Source of the DNA: Pseudonocardia terrae
Lineage (GTDB): Bacteria; Actinomycetota; Actinomycetes; Mycobacteriales; Pseudonocardiaceae
Reading direction: 5' to 3'
DNA length: 64,000 nt
NCBI RefSeq assembly: GCF_021343995.1
Contig: NZ_JAJTTE010000001.1
Location: 124,001-188,000 of the forward strand
The notes beneath the pieces were generated by a model. The model was not told where the DNA came from, made no database searches, and saw nothing but the letters and a program-made list of their open reading frames with translations. Shown in pieces: positions 32,215-43,960 of this stretch. Positions within the stretch are counted from its first letter, which is position 1; each line of letters starts with the position of its first letter. A program made the translations under genes and the position numbers.

Positions 32215-33272
32215 CGGGCCCGGGAAGGACGGCCCGGGTGCCGGGACAGCGCGAGGACGGCGGGGACGGCGAGGAGGGCCGCAGCGGCCTGCGCGCCGTC
32301 GCCCTCGGCGGCGGGCACGGCCTGTCCGCGACCCTGTCCGCGCTGCGCCACATGTCCGAGGTCGCCGACGTCACCGCCGTGGTCACGGTGGCCGACGACG
32401 GCGGCTCGTCCGGCCGGATCCGCCGCGAGCTGGGCGGCCTGCTGCCCCCGGGCGACCTGCGGATGGCACTCGTCGCGCTCGCCGCCCACGACGACGGCGG
32501 CCGCCGCTGGGCCGAGCTCGTCCAGCACCGCTTCGGCGGCACGGGCGCCCTGGCCGGGCACGCCGTGGGCAACCTCCTGCTGGCCGGGCTCATGGAGATC
32601 CTCGACGACCCGGTGGAGGCGCTCGACGAGGTCTGCCGCCTGCTCGGCGTCCGCGGCCGGGTGCTGCCCATGAGCCGGGTGCCGCTGGACATGGAGGCCG
32701 AGGTCAGCGGGCTCGACGAGACCCACCCCGGGCGCCTCCACCGGATCCGCGGCCAGGTTGCGGTGGCGTCGACCCCGGGCCGGGTCGAACGGGTGTGGCT
32801 GCACCCGGACCGGCCGCCGGCCTGCGAACAGGCGGTCGAGGCCGTCCGCCTGGCGGACCTGGTGCTGCTCGGCCCCGGCTCCTGGTTCACCAGCGTGCTG
32901 CCGCACCTGCTGGTCCCGGGGCTGCGCGAGGCCCTGCACGAGACGGCCGCCCGGCGGGTCGTGGTGCTGAACCTCGCGCCGGAGCCGGGGGAGACGGCGG
33001 ACTTCTCGCCGGAGCAGCACCTGGCGGTGCTGGCGGCGCATGCACCCGAGCTGCGGGTGGACGCCGTGCTGGCCGACGTGGCGGCGGTCGCGGTACCCCA
33101 TCGGCTGCGCCGGGCGGCACGGGCGATGATGGGACCCGGCGGCCGGGTGCATCTCGCCCCGGTCGCGGCGGAGGACCCGCTCGTGCCGCGGCACGAGCCG
33201 GCGGCGTTGGCGGCGGCGCTGCGGGAGGTCCTGGCGGCGTCCGCACCGATGCCGGCCGGGAGGCGGGCATGA
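32211..33272 (+). CDS. yvcK: gluconeogenesis factor YvcK / CofD-like protein
   Basis: A 353-residue member of the CofD-like superfamily. The opening [20 protein letters not shown] is the nucleotide-sugar binding glycine loop, followed by [32 protein letters not shown] and [12 protein letters not shown], all typical. Bacillus YvcK binds UDP-GlcNAc and supports growth on gluconeogenic carbon and cell-wall balance; in mycobacteria the homologue CuvA has a similar role. The GTG at 32211 overlaps rapZ; GTG 32238 is a possible later start since the first 27 residues are not conserved. Confidence 0.93.
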   Translation: MTGPGRTARVPGQREDGGDGEEGRSGLRAVALGGGHGLSATLSALRHMSEVADVTAVVTVADDGGSSGRIRRELGGLLPPGDLRMALVALAAHDDGGRRWAELVQHRFGGTGALAGHAVGNLLLAGLMEILDDPVEALDEVCRLLGVRGRVLPMSRVPLDMEAEVSGLDETHPGRLHRIRGQVAVASTPGRVERVWLHPDRPPACEQAVEAVRLADLVLLGPGSWFTSVLPHLLVPGLREALHETAARRVVVLNLAPEPGETADFSPEQHLAVLAAHAPELRVDAVLADVAAVAVPHRLRRAARAMMGPGGRVHLAPVAAEDPLVPRHEPAALAAALREVLAASAPMPAGRRA

Positions 33273-33327
33273 GGGGGCAGGCGCACGCGCGGGGTGTGCG
33301 GACGGACCGGAGGGGGAGGCGCACGGC

Positions 33328-34311
33328 ATGGCGATGACCGCGGCGGTGAAGGACGAGCTCAGCAGGCTCACCGTGACGAAGCCCTCCTGCCGGCGGGCCG
33401 AGGTCGCGTCGCTGCTCAGGTTCGCCGGGGGCCTGCACATCGTGGGCGGCCGCGTGGTGATCGAGGCCGAGGTCGACACCGGCTCCGTCGCGCGCCGGCT
33501 GCGCAAGGAGATCCACGACCTCTACGGCCACCAGGTCGAGGCGCACGTCATCACCGCCGGCGGGCTGCGCCGCGGCAACCGGTACGTGATCCGCGTGGTG
33601 CGCGACGGCGAGGGCCTCGCCCGCCAGACCGGCCTGCTCGACCAGCGCGGCCGGCCGGTGCGGGGACTGCCGCCCGCCGTCGTCTCCGGCGACCTGGACG
33701 ACGCCGAGGCCGCCTGGCGCGGCGCGTTCCTCGCGCACGGCTCGCTCACCGAGCCCGGGCGCAGCTCCGCGCTGGAGGTGACCTGCCCCGGTCCGGAGGC
33801 CGCGCTGGCGCTGGTCGGCTCGGCCCGCCGGCTCGGGGTCACGGCGAAGGCGCGCGAGGTGCGCGGGGCGGACCGGGTCGTCGTCCGGGACGGGGACGCC
33901 ATCGGCGCCCTGCTCACCCGGATGGGCGCGCACGAGTCCGTGATGGCGTGGGAGGAGCGGCGGATGCGCCGCGAGGTCCGGGCCACCGCCAACCGGCTCG
34001 CCAACTTCGACGACGCCAACCTTCGCCGCTCGGCCCGCGCCGCGGTCGCCGCGGCGGCCCGGGTCCGGCGCGCGCTGGAGATCCTCGGCGAGGACGTCCC
34101 GGACCACCTGCTCGCCGCGGGCAGGCTGCGGGCCGAGCACACCCAGGCGTCGTTGGAGGAGCTCGGCCAGCTCGCCGACCCGCCGATGACGAAGGACGCC
34201 GTGGCGGGGCGGATCCGCAGGTTGCTGCACATGGCGGACAAGCGCGCCGCCGACCTGGGGATCCCCGACACCGAGTCCGCGGTCACCCCGGAGATGCTCG
34301 AGGAGGCGTGA
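33328..34311 (+). CDS. whiA: sporulation/cell-division regulator WhiA
   Basis: A 327-residue DNA-binding protein. It starts [20 protein letters not shown], the actinobacterial WhiA start, then an N-terminal LAGLIDADG homing-endonuclease-like fold that has lost catalysis (about 1-220; [12 protein letters not shown]) and a C-terminal helix-turn-helix (about 235-320; [20 protein letters not shown]). In Streptomyces WhiA with WhiB switches on sporulation septation genes such as ftsZ; homologues exist in non-sporulating Gram-positives. The ATG at 33328 has GGAGGGGGAGG about 12 bases upstream. yvcK ends 55 bases before. Confidence 0.95.
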   Translation: MAMTAAVKDELSRLTVTKPSCRRAEVASLLRFAGGLHIVGGRVVIEAEVDTGSVARRLRKEIHDLYGHQVEAHVITAGGLRRGNRYVIRVVRDGEGLARQTGLLDQRGRPVRGLPPAVVSGDLDDAEAAWRGAFLAHGSLTEPGRSSALEVTCPGPEAALALVGSARRLGVTAKAREVRGADRVVVRDGDAIGALLTRMGAHESVMAWEERRMRREVRATANRLANFDDANLRRSARAAVAAAARVRRALEILGEDVPDHLLAAGRLRAEHTQASLEELGQLADPPMTKDAVAGRIRRLLHMADKRAADLGIPDTESAVTPEMLEEA

Positions 34312-34336
34312 CCCAGGACGCACCCACGTGGGCACC

Positions 34337-34361
34337 GACCTGCGCAAATGCCGCGCAGGTC
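34337..34361 (+). terminator. hairpin after whiA
   Basis: GACCTGCGC (34337-34345) and GCGCAGGTC (34353-34361) form a 9-bp stem with a 7-base loop, 25 bases after the whiA stop and 40 bases before the gap -10. It may terminate whiA or serve as an operator for gap. The palindrome CCCACGTGGG lies just before (34323-34332). Confidence 0.45.
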
Positions 34362-34382
34362 ACGCCCGCGGGGCCCCTGTGA

Positions 34383-36633
<2,251 letters not shown>

Positions 36634-36634
<1 letters not shown>

Positions 36635-37419
36635 TGGCACGCAAGCCGCTCATCGCGGGCAACTGGAAGATGAACCTCAACCACCTCGAGGCCATCGGGC
36701 TGGTTCAGAAGATCGCCTTCACGCTGCCGGAGAAGTACTACGGCCACGTCGACGTGGCGGTGATCCCACCGTTCACGGACATCCGCACCGTCCAGACCCT
36801 GATCGACGGGGACCAGCTCGAGCTGGTCCACGGCGCGCAGGACCTGTCACCGCACGACTCGGGGGCCTACACCGGCGACGTGTCGGGCGCGATGCTCGCC
36901 AAACTCGGCTGCACGTACGTGGTGGTCGGCCACTCGGAGCGGCGGGAGATACACGGCGAGGACGACGGCGTCGTCAACGCCAAGGTGCGCGCCGCGCTGA
37001 AGCACGGCCTCCAGCCGATCCTCTGCGTCGGCGAGGGTCTCGACGTCCGCGAGTCCGGTGCGCAGGTCGCGCACACGACCGCGCAGCTGGTCGCGGCCCT
37101 GGAGAAGGTCACGGCCGAGCAGATCGGCCAGGTCGTCGTGGCCTACGAGCCGATCTGGGCGATCGGCACCGGCAAGGTGGCCAGCCCGGCCGACGCGCAG
37201 GAGGTCTGCCACGCGCTGCGTGAGGCGGTCCGCGAGAAGTACGGCGACCAGGTCGCCGACGCGCTGCGGATCCTCTACGGCGGCTCGGTGAAGGCGAAGA
37301 ACGTCGGCGAGATCGTGGCCGAGGCGGACGTCGACGGCGCGCTCGTCGGCGGGGCCTCGCTCGACGCGGAGGAGTTCGCCCAGCTCTGCGCGATCGCCGC
37401 GGGCGGCCCGCTGCCGTAG
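36634..37419 (+). CDS. tpiA: triosephosphate isomerase
   Basis: A 261-residue TIM barrel that interconverts dihydroxyacetone phosphate and glyceraldehyde 3-phosphate. Lys in AGNWKMNLN (residue 12), the catalytic His in [10 protein letters not shown] and catalytic Glu in [11 protein letters not shown] are all present, as is the phosphate-binding YGGSVKAKN. The start shares a base with the pgk stop (TGATG). A GC-rich hairpin 33 bases after the stop probably ends the operon before secG. Confidence 0.97.
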
Positions 37420-37451
37420 CCGGTGGCGTCCGGCGTCCGACCGACCGGCGG

Positions 37452-37481
37452 CGCCCTCGCTCCTTCCCGGGAGCGGGGGCG
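37452..37481 (+). terminator. terminator of the gap-pgk-tpiA operon
   Basis: CGCCCTCGCTCC (37452-37463) pairs with GGAGCGGGGGCG (37470-37481), 12 bp with one G-U and a 6-base loop, followed by a modestly T-containing stretch. Confidence 0.65.
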
Positions 37482-37627
37482 TCGTCCGTTCTCGGGGTCC
37501 GGGGAACCCCGGGTGCGCACCAGCCGTTGAACGGTCGGCGGGGTGCGATCGGCGGTCCGGTAACGCACCGCCCGCCCCTGGCGACCCACGGAACACGGCC
37601 CGGGGGGAGCGGGCGAGCGGCGCCGGT

Positions 37628-37633
37628 TACAGT
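37628..37633 (+). promoter_or_regulatory. candidate -10 box of secG
   Basis: TACAGT fits TANNNT and lies 41 bases before the secG ATG. The leader contains a GAGAGGG site and a four-codon mini-ORF (37664-37678, MRTG) whose TGA overlaps the secG ATG. Confidence 0.5.
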
Positions 37634-37674
37634 GGACACCCCTGCCGGGCTTCGAGAGGGCGGATGAGAACGGG

Positions 37675-37911
37675 ATGATCCTGGCGCTCCAGATCGTGCT
37701 GATCGTGTCCAGCGTCGTGCTGGTGCTGCTGATCCTGCTGCACCGCGGGCGCGGAGGCGGGCTGTCGAGCCTCTTCGGCGGCGGTGTGCAGTCGAGCCTC
37801 TCGGGGTCGAGTGTCGTCGAGAAGAACCTGGACCGGCTGACGCTGTTCACCGCGGCGATCTGGCTGGTCGCCATCATCGGGACCGGCCTGCTGGTCAAGG
37901 TCGGGGCCTGA
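37675..37911 (+). CDS. secG: preprotein translocase subunit SecG
   Basis: A 78-residue membrane protein with two helices: about 2-22 (ILALQIVLIVSSVVLVLLILL) and about 53-75 (LTLFTAAIWLVAIIGTGLLV). Between them is the conserved Gly/Ser-rich loop (GGLSSLFGGGVQSSLSGSSV). SecG assists SecYE during protein export. Its place after tpiA is conserved in actinobacteria. The ATG at 37675 overlaps the stop of a four-codon ORF that has its own RBS. Confidence 0.94.
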   Translation: MILALQIVLIVSSVVLVLLILLHRGRGGGLSSLFGGGVQSSLSGSSVVEKNLDRLTLFTAAIWLVAIIGTGLLVKVGA

Positions 37912-37968
37912 CCGAACGCCCTGCAGTCACGCCCTGCACCACAGCGGCGTCGAGCGGAGGAGAGCACC

Positions 37969-38316
37969 ATGGCGATGTCCGGCGGCAACGCGATCCGCGG
38001 TACCCGGGTCGGGGCCGGCCCGATGGGCGAGTCCGAGCGGGGTGAGACCGCACCCCGGGCCCGGATCCCGTACTTCTGCGCCAACGGTCACGAGACCCGG
38101 CCGTCGTTCGCCGCCGAGGCGGAGATCCCGGAGTTCTGGGACTGCCCGCGCTGCGGCCTCCCTGCCGGTCGCGAGCAGGCCTCGCCGCCCGCCGCGCCGC
38201 GCAACGAGCCGTACAAGACGCACCTCGCCTACGTGAAGGAGCGCCGCTCGGACGAGGACGGCGCGGCCATCCTCGAGGAGGCCCTCGCGCGGCTGCGCGC
38301 CTCCCGCGAGCTCTGA
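37969..38316 (+). CDS. rbpA: RNA polymerase-binding protein RbpA
   Basis: A 115-residue actinobacterial transcription activator that binds the principal sigma factor and helps form the open complex. It has the N-terminal tail (AIRGTRVGAGPMGESERGE), a core domain with a Cys/His zinc site (YFCANGHE and FWDCPRCGLPAG), the basic linker before NEPYKTHLAYVKERRSD, and the sigma-interaction domain at the C-terminus. The ATG at 37969 has GGAGGAGAG 5-6 bases upstream. The gene is followed by a 17-bp-stem terminator. Confidence 0.95.
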   Translation: MAMSGGNAIRGTRVGAGPMGESERGETAPRARIPYFCANGHETRPSFAAEAEIPEFWDCPRCGLPAGREQASPPAAPRNEPYKTHLAYVKERRSDEDGAAILEEALARLRASREL

Positions 38317-38333
38317 CGCCGCCTCCGTAGACC

Positions 38334-38375
38334 CGCCGCCGGCCCCGCGACGCATCGTTCGCGGGGCCGGCGGCG
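38334..38375. terminator. strong bidirectional terminator, rbpA / P450 gene
   Basis: A perfect 17-bp stem (CGCCGCCGGCCCCGCGA with its complement, 38359-38375) and an 8-base loop separate convergent genes, followed by TTCTC. Confidence 0.85.
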
Positions 38376-38402
38376 TTCTCGCGCCGACGTCGTCGGGCCG
38401 GG

Positions 38403-41400
38403 TCAGCCGGTGCCGCCGCCCCAGATGTCCTCCAGGAACCGGTCGGCGGCGCGCAGCCCGGCCAGCCACGCGTCGGCGTCGGCCTCGGACGCGCCCGTCC
38501 GGTCCCGGAACACCTGCCGCAGCGCCGCCCGCACCCCGGGCGCGATGGTCGAGGCGTTGCCGCACACGAACACCGCGGCGCCCTGCTGCAGCAGCTCCCA
38601 CACCTCGTCGGCGTGCTCGAGCATCGACTCCTGCACGTACTGCCGCGGGCCGCCGGCCCACCGCGAGTACGCCGGGACGACGTGCACGAGGCCCTGTTCC
38701 TCGAGCCTCCGCAGCTCGTCGGCGTAGAGCTCGTCGGTCTCGGGGCTGCGGCAGCCGAAGAACAACAGCGACCGCCCGACGGTCCGGCCCTCCGCCGCGT
38801 CGGCGGCCCGGTCCTGCAGGAACCCGCGGAACGGCGCGAGCCCGGTCCCGGCCCCGATCATGATCATCGGGGTGCTGGGGTCGGCCGGCGGCCGGAAGGC
38901 GATCGTCGGCTTGCGCACGAACACGAACGCCGTGCCCTGTTCCGGCAGCTCCGCCAGGTGCCCGGAGCACGTGCCGCGGTAGACGCCCGACCCCGAGCGG
39001 GCCGGCCCGCGCACCACCCCGACGGTGATGCTGCATTCCGTGCTCGCCGTGTCCTCCGCCCGCGGCGACGAGGAGATCGAGTAGTACCGCGGCCGCAGCG
39101 GGGGCATCAGGTCGAGGAACTCCGCGAAGGGCAGGTCGCACGCGGGGAACGCCTCGAGCAGGTCGAGCACCGAGCGGTACGGCTCGGCCACACCCGCGCG
39201 GTACCCGTCCCCGGCGAGCGCCTCGAGCTCGGCCTTCGCGGCCGGGTCCTCGGTGTACCGGGCGAGGGTCTCGACGTCACCGCGCGTCGCCACGTCCTGC
39301 AGCTCCACGCAGGTGGCCAGCACCCCGAGCAGCGGGGCGGGCTCGTCGACCGGCAGGTGGGTCGGCGCCGTCCCGGTCGGGATGATCGTGGCGTACTGCG
39401 CCCCGTCGAGGCCGAAGTGCGCGATCACCCGGCGGACGGGACCGATCCCGTTGCGCGGCAACACCCCGAGGTGGTCGCCCGCGCCGTAGGTCACGCCCTC
39501 GGGGAGCGCGATCTCCACGTGCCGGGTCGAGCGCTCCGGCGGCTTGCCGTTCGTCCCGAGGATCATCTCGCGGTTGGCCGTGACGCGGCCCGGTCGCGCG
39601 TGGTAGGAGAGCACGACCGGGTTGGTGACCTGCCGGTTCGTGAGCGTGACGGTCAGCCGCGGGCCGTGCCGCAGGTCGGCGCCGACCTCCTCGGGCAGGT
39701 CGAGCGACCGGGCGAGGTCGGCCCACAGCCCCGCGTGCCAGTCGCGGTAGGCGGCGTCGAAGTCGCCGCTGGCGTCGCCGCCGGCCCGCGGGTGGACGCG
39801 CCGCCCACCCGCCGCGGCCAGGCCCTCGTCGAGCCGGGTCGGCACCGCCTGGTAGGTCCCGGCCCACTCGCTGTCGCCGCACCCGAACACGGCGAACGCC
39901 GTGCCGGGCACCCGGGCGTCGGGACCGGCGAGCCACGAGCAGAACGCCGCGGCGTTGTCCGGCGGGGTCCCGTTGTACGAGGAGCTGACGACGATCGCCG
40001 CGCCCTTCCCCGGCAGCGCGCCGACGTGGTCGTCGAGCGGGCCGAGGGTCACGTCGAACCCGCGCGCGGTGCCCTCGCCCGCGAGGGTCGTGGCCAGCGA
40101 CTCCGCCGTGCCGAGGTTGGAGCCGAACAGCACCACGAGCGGGGTGCCGTGCTTGGCCACGAGCGGCTCCGGCGCGCCGACGGGCACGGCCTCCTGCGCG
40201 ACCGCGGTGCCTGCGCCGGTCGCGGCCGGGGCCGCGCGGAGGGTGCGGCCCTCGCGGGGGCGGACCAGGATCCGGAAGTCGTCGGGCTTCACGGTCAGGG
40301 TCGTCTTGGTGTGCAGCTGGTAGTCGAGGTGGTCCTCGAACTCGAAACGCTGCAGCATCATGCCGAGCACCAGCGTGGCCTCCTGCAGGGCGAACTGCCG
40401 CCCGATGCAGGCCCGCTGACCGGTCCCGAAGGGCTTGTAGGCGTTCGGCGGGAGGGCCGCGAGCTTGTCCGCGGCCATGCGGTCGGGGTCGAACCGCTCC
40501 GGATCGTCCCAGACCGCGGTGTCCCGGTGCAGCGCGCCGGCCAGCACCGTGACCGGTGTGCCGGCCGGGATCGCGTACCGGCCCCCGATCACCGTGTCCT
40601 CGCGGGGCCGGCGGGTGAAGCCGGGCGCGGTCGGCCAGAGCCGCAGCGTCTCGTCGAGCACCTGGCGGACGTACCGGAGCCGGCCGATCTGCTCGAAGGT
40701 CGGCGCGGCGTCGTCGCCGAGGACGTCGTCGACCTCGTCGCGTGCCCGCTGCGCCGCCTCGGGGTTCTTCAGCAGCTCGTAGATCGCGAAGGAGAGCAGG
40801 CCGGACGTCGTCTCGTGGCCGGCGATGAGGAACGTGATGCACTGCGCGCGGATGTTCTCGTCCGGCAGCGACTCGCCGTCGCGTGTGCGGCCGACGAGCA
40901 TGCGGCCCAGCAGATCGGTGTCGTCGGCGGCCTCGCCCTGGGCCCGGCGCTCGCGCACCAGCCCGTCGACCAGGTCGCTCATGAAGGTCGCGTCCTCCTC
41001 GAGCTGCCGCTGGGCACGCACGCGCAGCCGGTTCTGGATGGGCAGATTGCGTTGCCGGCCCTGCGCCTCGGCCAGCACGCGGGTCATGGCCTGGACGAAG
41101 GGGTGCGGGGTGTCGCGGTAGAAGGAGTTGAACCGGTAGCCGAACCCGCAGAGCGCGATCGTGTCGAGGGTCAGCCGGGTCATGTCGGCCGGGACGTCGA
41201 CCTCCTCGCCGGGGTTGAGCCGGGCCCACTTCTCCATGAGCTGGTCGGCGATGTCGACCATCCGCGGCACGTAGTCCCGCATCGCTCGCATCGAGAAGGG
41301 CGCCATGAGGATCTCGTGCGCCCGGTGCCAAAGCGGGTCGTCGGTCTCGGAGGTGAACAGCCCGTTCCCGATCGGCCCCGCGCTGAGCTGGGCGAGCCCG

Positions 41401-41657
41401 CCGCCCAGCGCCTTGTCGAAGCGGGTGTCGTCGAACACCTCCTGGGCCAGCTCGGCGCCGGAGAGCATCAGTCGTGACCCGCTCGGCATGCTGAGCCGGT
41501 AGATCGGGCCGTACTCCTTCGCCATCCGCAGGAAACCGTCCATCGGGGCGGCACTGTCGATGTCGAGGAGATTCCCGAGCAGGGGCAACGGGTGCGGGCC
41601 GGGCAGCTCGTCGATCGTGACGACGCCCTGGGCGCCGGTGCCGGTCTCACTGCTCAT
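38403..41657 (-). CDS. self-sufficient cytochrome P450 / NADPH-P450 reductase fusion, CYP102 type
   Basis: A 1084-residue fusion like Bacillus megaterium P450 BM3. The haem domain (about 1-470) has the oxygen-binding AGHETT (279-284), ExxR at 336-339 and the haem Cys417 in FGTGQRACIG. The reductase follows: flavodoxin (about 505-650; FGSNLGTAE, SSSYNGTPPDNA), then FAD/NADPH domains (RPRYYSISSSP; GAGTGLAPFRGFLQDR). Phe101 aligns with BM3 Phe87, but the BM3 carboxylate anchors Arg47 and Tyr51 align with Gly60 and Met64, so the substrate may not be a simple fatty acid. The ATG at 41657 has GGAGG 6 bases upstream and lies inside the end of the preceding membrane gene. Confidence 0.95.
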   Translation of the reverse strand: MSSETGTGAQGVVTIDELPGPHPLPLLGNLLDIDSAAPMDGFLRMAKEYGPIYRLSMPSGSRLMLSGAELAQEVFDDTRFDKALGGGLAQLSAGPIGNGLFTSETDDPLWHRAHEILMAPFSMRAMRDYVPRMVDIADQLMEKWARLNPGEEVDVPADMTRLTLDTIALCGFGYRFNSFYRDTPHPFVQAMTRVLAEAQGRQRNLPIQNRLRVRAQRQLEEDATFMSDLVDGLVRERRAQGEAADDTDLLGRMLVGRTRDGESLPDENIRAQCITFLIAGHETTSGLLSFAIYELLKNPEAAQRARDEVDDVLGDDAAPTFEQIGRLRYVRQVLDETLRLWPTAPGFTRRPREDTVIGGRYAIPAGTPVTVLAGALHRDTAVWDDPERFDPDRMAADKLAALPPNAYKPFGTGQRACIGRQFALQEATLVLGMMLQRFEFEDHLDYQLHTKTTLTVKPDDFRILVRPREGRTLRAAPAATGAGTAVAQEAVPVGAPEPLVAKHGTPLVVLFGSNLGTAESLATTLAGEGTARGFDVTLGPLDDHVGALPGKGAAIVVSSSYNGTPPDNAAAFCSWLAGPDARVPGTAFAVFGCGDSEWAGTYQAVPTRLDEGLAAAGGRRVHPRAGGDASGDFDAAYRDWHAGLWADLARSLDLPEEVGADLRHGPRLTVTLTNRQVTNPVVLSYHARPGRVTANREMILGTNGKPPERSTRHVEIALPEGVTYGAGDHLGVLPRNGIGPVRRVIAHFGLDGAQYATIIPTGTAPTHLPVDEPAPLLGVLATCVELQDVATRGDVETLARYTEDPAAKAELEALAGDGYRAGVAEPYRSVLDLLEAFPACDLPFAEFLDLMPPLRPRYYSISSSPRAEDTASTECSITVGVVRGPARSGSGVYRGTCSGHLAELPEQGTAFVFVRKPTIAFRPPADPSTPMIMIGAGTGLAPFRGFLQDRAADAAEGRTVGRSLLFFGCRSPETDELYADELRRLEEQGLVHVVPAYSRWAGGPRQYVQESMLEHADEVWELLQQGAAVFVCGNASTIAPGVRAALRQVFRDRTGASEADADAWLAGLRAADRFLEDIWGGGTG

Positions 41658-42384
41658 CGGGGTCCTCCTTCGGACGGCCGTCCTCGTGCCCCGGGCGGCG
41701 CACCAGCAGCAGGACGCTCAGCACGAGCACCCAGCCGGGGAACACCAGCAGGACCGAGGGATGGAACGTGGTGCTGACCAGCAGGAACGCCGCGGCCAGG
41801 TAGAAGACGACGGCGAGCGGCCGGGGGAGCGCGCGGCCCAGCCCGCTGGTCGTGGTGATCATGAACATGCCGGCGGCCCGCACGCCGTAGACGAACACCA
41901 TGGTGAAGCCGACGGTCATCAGGGTGCGGACGACGTCGGGCGGCGGGGGCGCGGCGGAAGAGAAGCGGGTGAGCAGCGCGGCACCGCCGGCGGTGGCGGT
42001 GCCGGCGAAGAGCAGGGACACGAACACGACACCCGAGGCCAGGTGCAGCCAGTGCGGGATCCGCGCCCACGAGCGCGGCGCGATGACCTGCAGGTACGTC
42101 CGGGTCGCAACCATGTGCCACAGGAACGCGATCCCGGCGAAGGGCACCACGTAGAGCCCGACGGAGACCAGCAGCGAGTCGCGGCCCGTGGTGAAGAAGG
42201 CGGTGTAGGCGTCGTCGGGGGCGTCGAGGCCGGGGCCCTGCGACACCAGGACCAGCGCCACGACGAACAGGGCGGCGAACACGATCCCGGATCCGCCCGC
42301 GGCGCGGGCGAGCGCGGTGGCCTCGGCGTGGTCGGGCCGGACCCCGGGCGCGGCGGGCGGGTCGGGACGGACCGGTGCAGGCAT
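41647..42384 (-). CDS. uncharacterised polytopic membrane protein coupled to the P450
   Basis: A 245-residue protein with about six transmembrane helices: near 33-50, 70-92, 112-137, 150-175, and two between about 187 and 228, joined by short loops. The middle has FLWHMVATRTYLQV and conserved-looking His and Arg near membrane faces, but I do not recognise the family. The N-terminus is Pro-rich and the C-terminus short, charged and Asp/Glu-rich. The ATG at 42384 has GGAG 6 bases upstream. Its 3' end overlaps the P450 gene by 11 bases, so the two are surely co-transcribed; it may supply substrate, sense membrane state or be an accessory electron or transport protein. No TetR-type repressor is adjacent. 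Confidence 0.7.
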   Translation of the reverse strand: MPAPVRPDPPAAPGVRPDHAEATALARAAGGSGIVFAALFVVALVLVSQGPGLDAPDDAYTAFFTTGRDSLLVSVGLYVVPFAGIAFLWHMVATRTYLQVIAPRSWARIPHWLHLASGVVFVSLLFAGTATAGGAALLTRFSSAAPPPPDVVRTLMTVGFTMVFVYGVRAAGMFMITTTSGLGRALPRPLAVVFYLAAAFLLVSTTFHPSVLLVFPGWVLVLSVLLLVRRPGHEDGRPKEDPDEQ

Positions 42385-42616
42385 GGCGTCTCCGGCGGCG
42401 GCGCCGCCGCACCCCCGGCCCGGCACGCCGCCCGACCGGCCGGCGCGACCGCGCGGCCCTGCTGTGCCGGCGATGCTCGGTTCGCCGGTCCGGGCGGTCA
42501 AGGACCACAGGTCCCGATTCGGCCGCGTGACCAGGGCGACCGGATCCGGTGGGACCTGCGTACGCAGGTACTTCCGGACCAGTCGGTCGACCCTTACACC
42601 CGGGCGTCGTGATCGC

Positions 42617-42622
42617 TAGCCT
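42617..42622 (+). promoter_or_regulatory. -10 box of trpB2, probably leaderless
   Basis: TAGCCT ends 7 bases before the ATG at 42630, with no Shine-Dalgarno between them. Confidence 0.55.
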
Positions 42623-42629
42623 GCGGGCC

Positions 42630-43889
42630 ATGAGTCGCTGGACGCTGCCGCCGGACGAGATCCCGAGCTCCTGGTTCAACGTGGCGCCGCACCTGCCGGA
42701 GCCGGTGGACCCACCGCTGCACCCCGGCACCCGGCAGCCCGTCGGCTCGGACGACCTGGCGCCGCTGTTCCCGATGGAGCTCATCGGGCAGGAGGTGTCG
42801 ACCGCGCCGTGGATCGACGTCCCGGGCGAGGTCCTCGACATCCTGAAGCTGTGGCGCCCCACCCCGCTGGTCAGGGCCGAACGGCTCGAGAAGGCGCTCG
42901 GCACGCCCGCGCGGATCTACTTCAAGGACGAGTCCGGCTCGCCGTCGGGCAGCCACAAGACCAACACCGCCGTGCCCCAGGCGTTCTACAACGCCAAGGA
43001 GGGCATCACCCGCCTCACCACGGAGACCGGCGCCGGGCAGTGGGGCACCGCGCTGGCCTACGCGGCCGCGCAGTACGACCTGGAGCTGCAGGTCTACATG
43101 GTCCGCGCCTCCTACGAGCAGAAGCCGTACCGCCGGATCGCGATGGAGACCTGGGGCGGTTCCGTGGTCCCGTCCCCGGTGGACGAACCGGACCACCCCG
43201 GCTCGCTCGGCTCCGCGATCTCCGACGCCGTGCGGGACTGCGTGGGCCGCGCGGACACGCACTACGCGCTCGGCTCGGTGCTCAACCACGTGCTGCTGCA
43301 CCAGACCGTGATCGGGCTCGAGGCCAAGGAGCAGCTGCAGCTGGCGGGGGAGCGGCTGCCGGACGTCGTTCTCGCGTCCTGCGGGGGCGGCTCCAACCTG
43401 GGCGGGATCGCGTTCCCGTTCGTGCCCGACGCGGGCGTGCGGCTGCTCGCCGTCGAGCCGCTGTCCTGCCCGACACTGACCCGGGGCCGGTTCGAGTACG
43501 ACTTCGGGGACGTCGCCGGGCTGACCCCGCTGATGCCGATGTACACCCTCGGGCACGAGTTCGTGCCGCCGTCCATCCATGCGGGCGGGCTGCGGTACCA
43601 CGGCGACTCGCCGCTGGTGTCCGCACTGGTCAAGGCCGGTCGGATGGAGGCGACGGCCTACCCGCAGGGCAAGGTGTTCGAGGCGGCGGTCCAGTTCGCC
43701 AGGGTCGAGGGGAAGATCCCGGCGCCGGAGTGCGCGCACGCGGTCCGGGCCGCGATCGACGAGGCGTTGGCCGCCAAGGAGACCGGCGAGGAGAAGGTGA
43801 TCCTCTTCAACTACAGCGGGCACGGCTTCCTCGACCTGTCGGCCTACGACGACCACAACAACGGCCGGCTGCCGGAGGAGCAGGGCTGA
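42630..43889 (+). CDS. trpB: TrpB2-type tryptophan synthase beta-like protein
   Basis: A 419-residue PLP enzyme of the TrpB2 branch. The longer N-terminus ([19 protein letters not shown]) and [16 protein letters not shown] are typical of TrpB2. The PLP Lys lies in SGSHKTNTA (about residue 113), and the phosphate-binding glycine loop is CGGGSNLGG. TrpB2 proteins can join indole and serine but lack the residues for TrpA contact; no trp genes are nearby, so it may salvage indole or act on a related substrate such as O-phosphoserine. It is divergent from the P450 operon across a 245-base gap. Confidence 0.88.
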   Translation: MSRWTLPPDEIPSSWFNVAPHLPEPVDPPLHPGTRQPVGSDDLAPLFPMELIGQEVSTAPWIDVPGEVLDILKLWRPTPLVRAERLEKALGTPARIYFKDESGSPSGSHKTNTAVPQAFYNAKEGITRLTTETGAGQWGTALAYAAAQYDLELQVYMVRASYEQKPYRRIAMETWGGSVVPSPVDEPDHPGSLGSAISDAVRDCVGRADTHYALGSVLNHVLLHQTVIGLEAKEQLQLAGERLPDVVLASCGGGSNLGGIAFPFVPDAGVRLLAVEPLSCPTLTRGRFEYDFGDVAGLTPLMPMYTLGHEFVPPSIHAGGLRYHGDSPLVSALVKAGRMEATAYPQGKVFEAAVQFARVEGKIPAPECAHAVRAAIDEALAAKETGEEKVILFNYSGHGFLDLSAYDDHNNGRLPEEQG

Positions 43890-43923
43890 GCGCGGGACCG
43901 GGGTCGTCCGGCCGCCCGAGGTT

Positions 43924-43929
43924 TAGCCT
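43924..43929 (+). promoter_or_regulatory. candidate -10 box of the flippase-like gene
   Basis: TAGCCT fits TANNNT, 31 bases before the ATG at 43961; the leader contains GGGGGAGGG. Confidence 0.45.
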
Positions 43930-43960
43930 GGGTCGGAGGCGGAGCACCGGGGGAGGGTCG

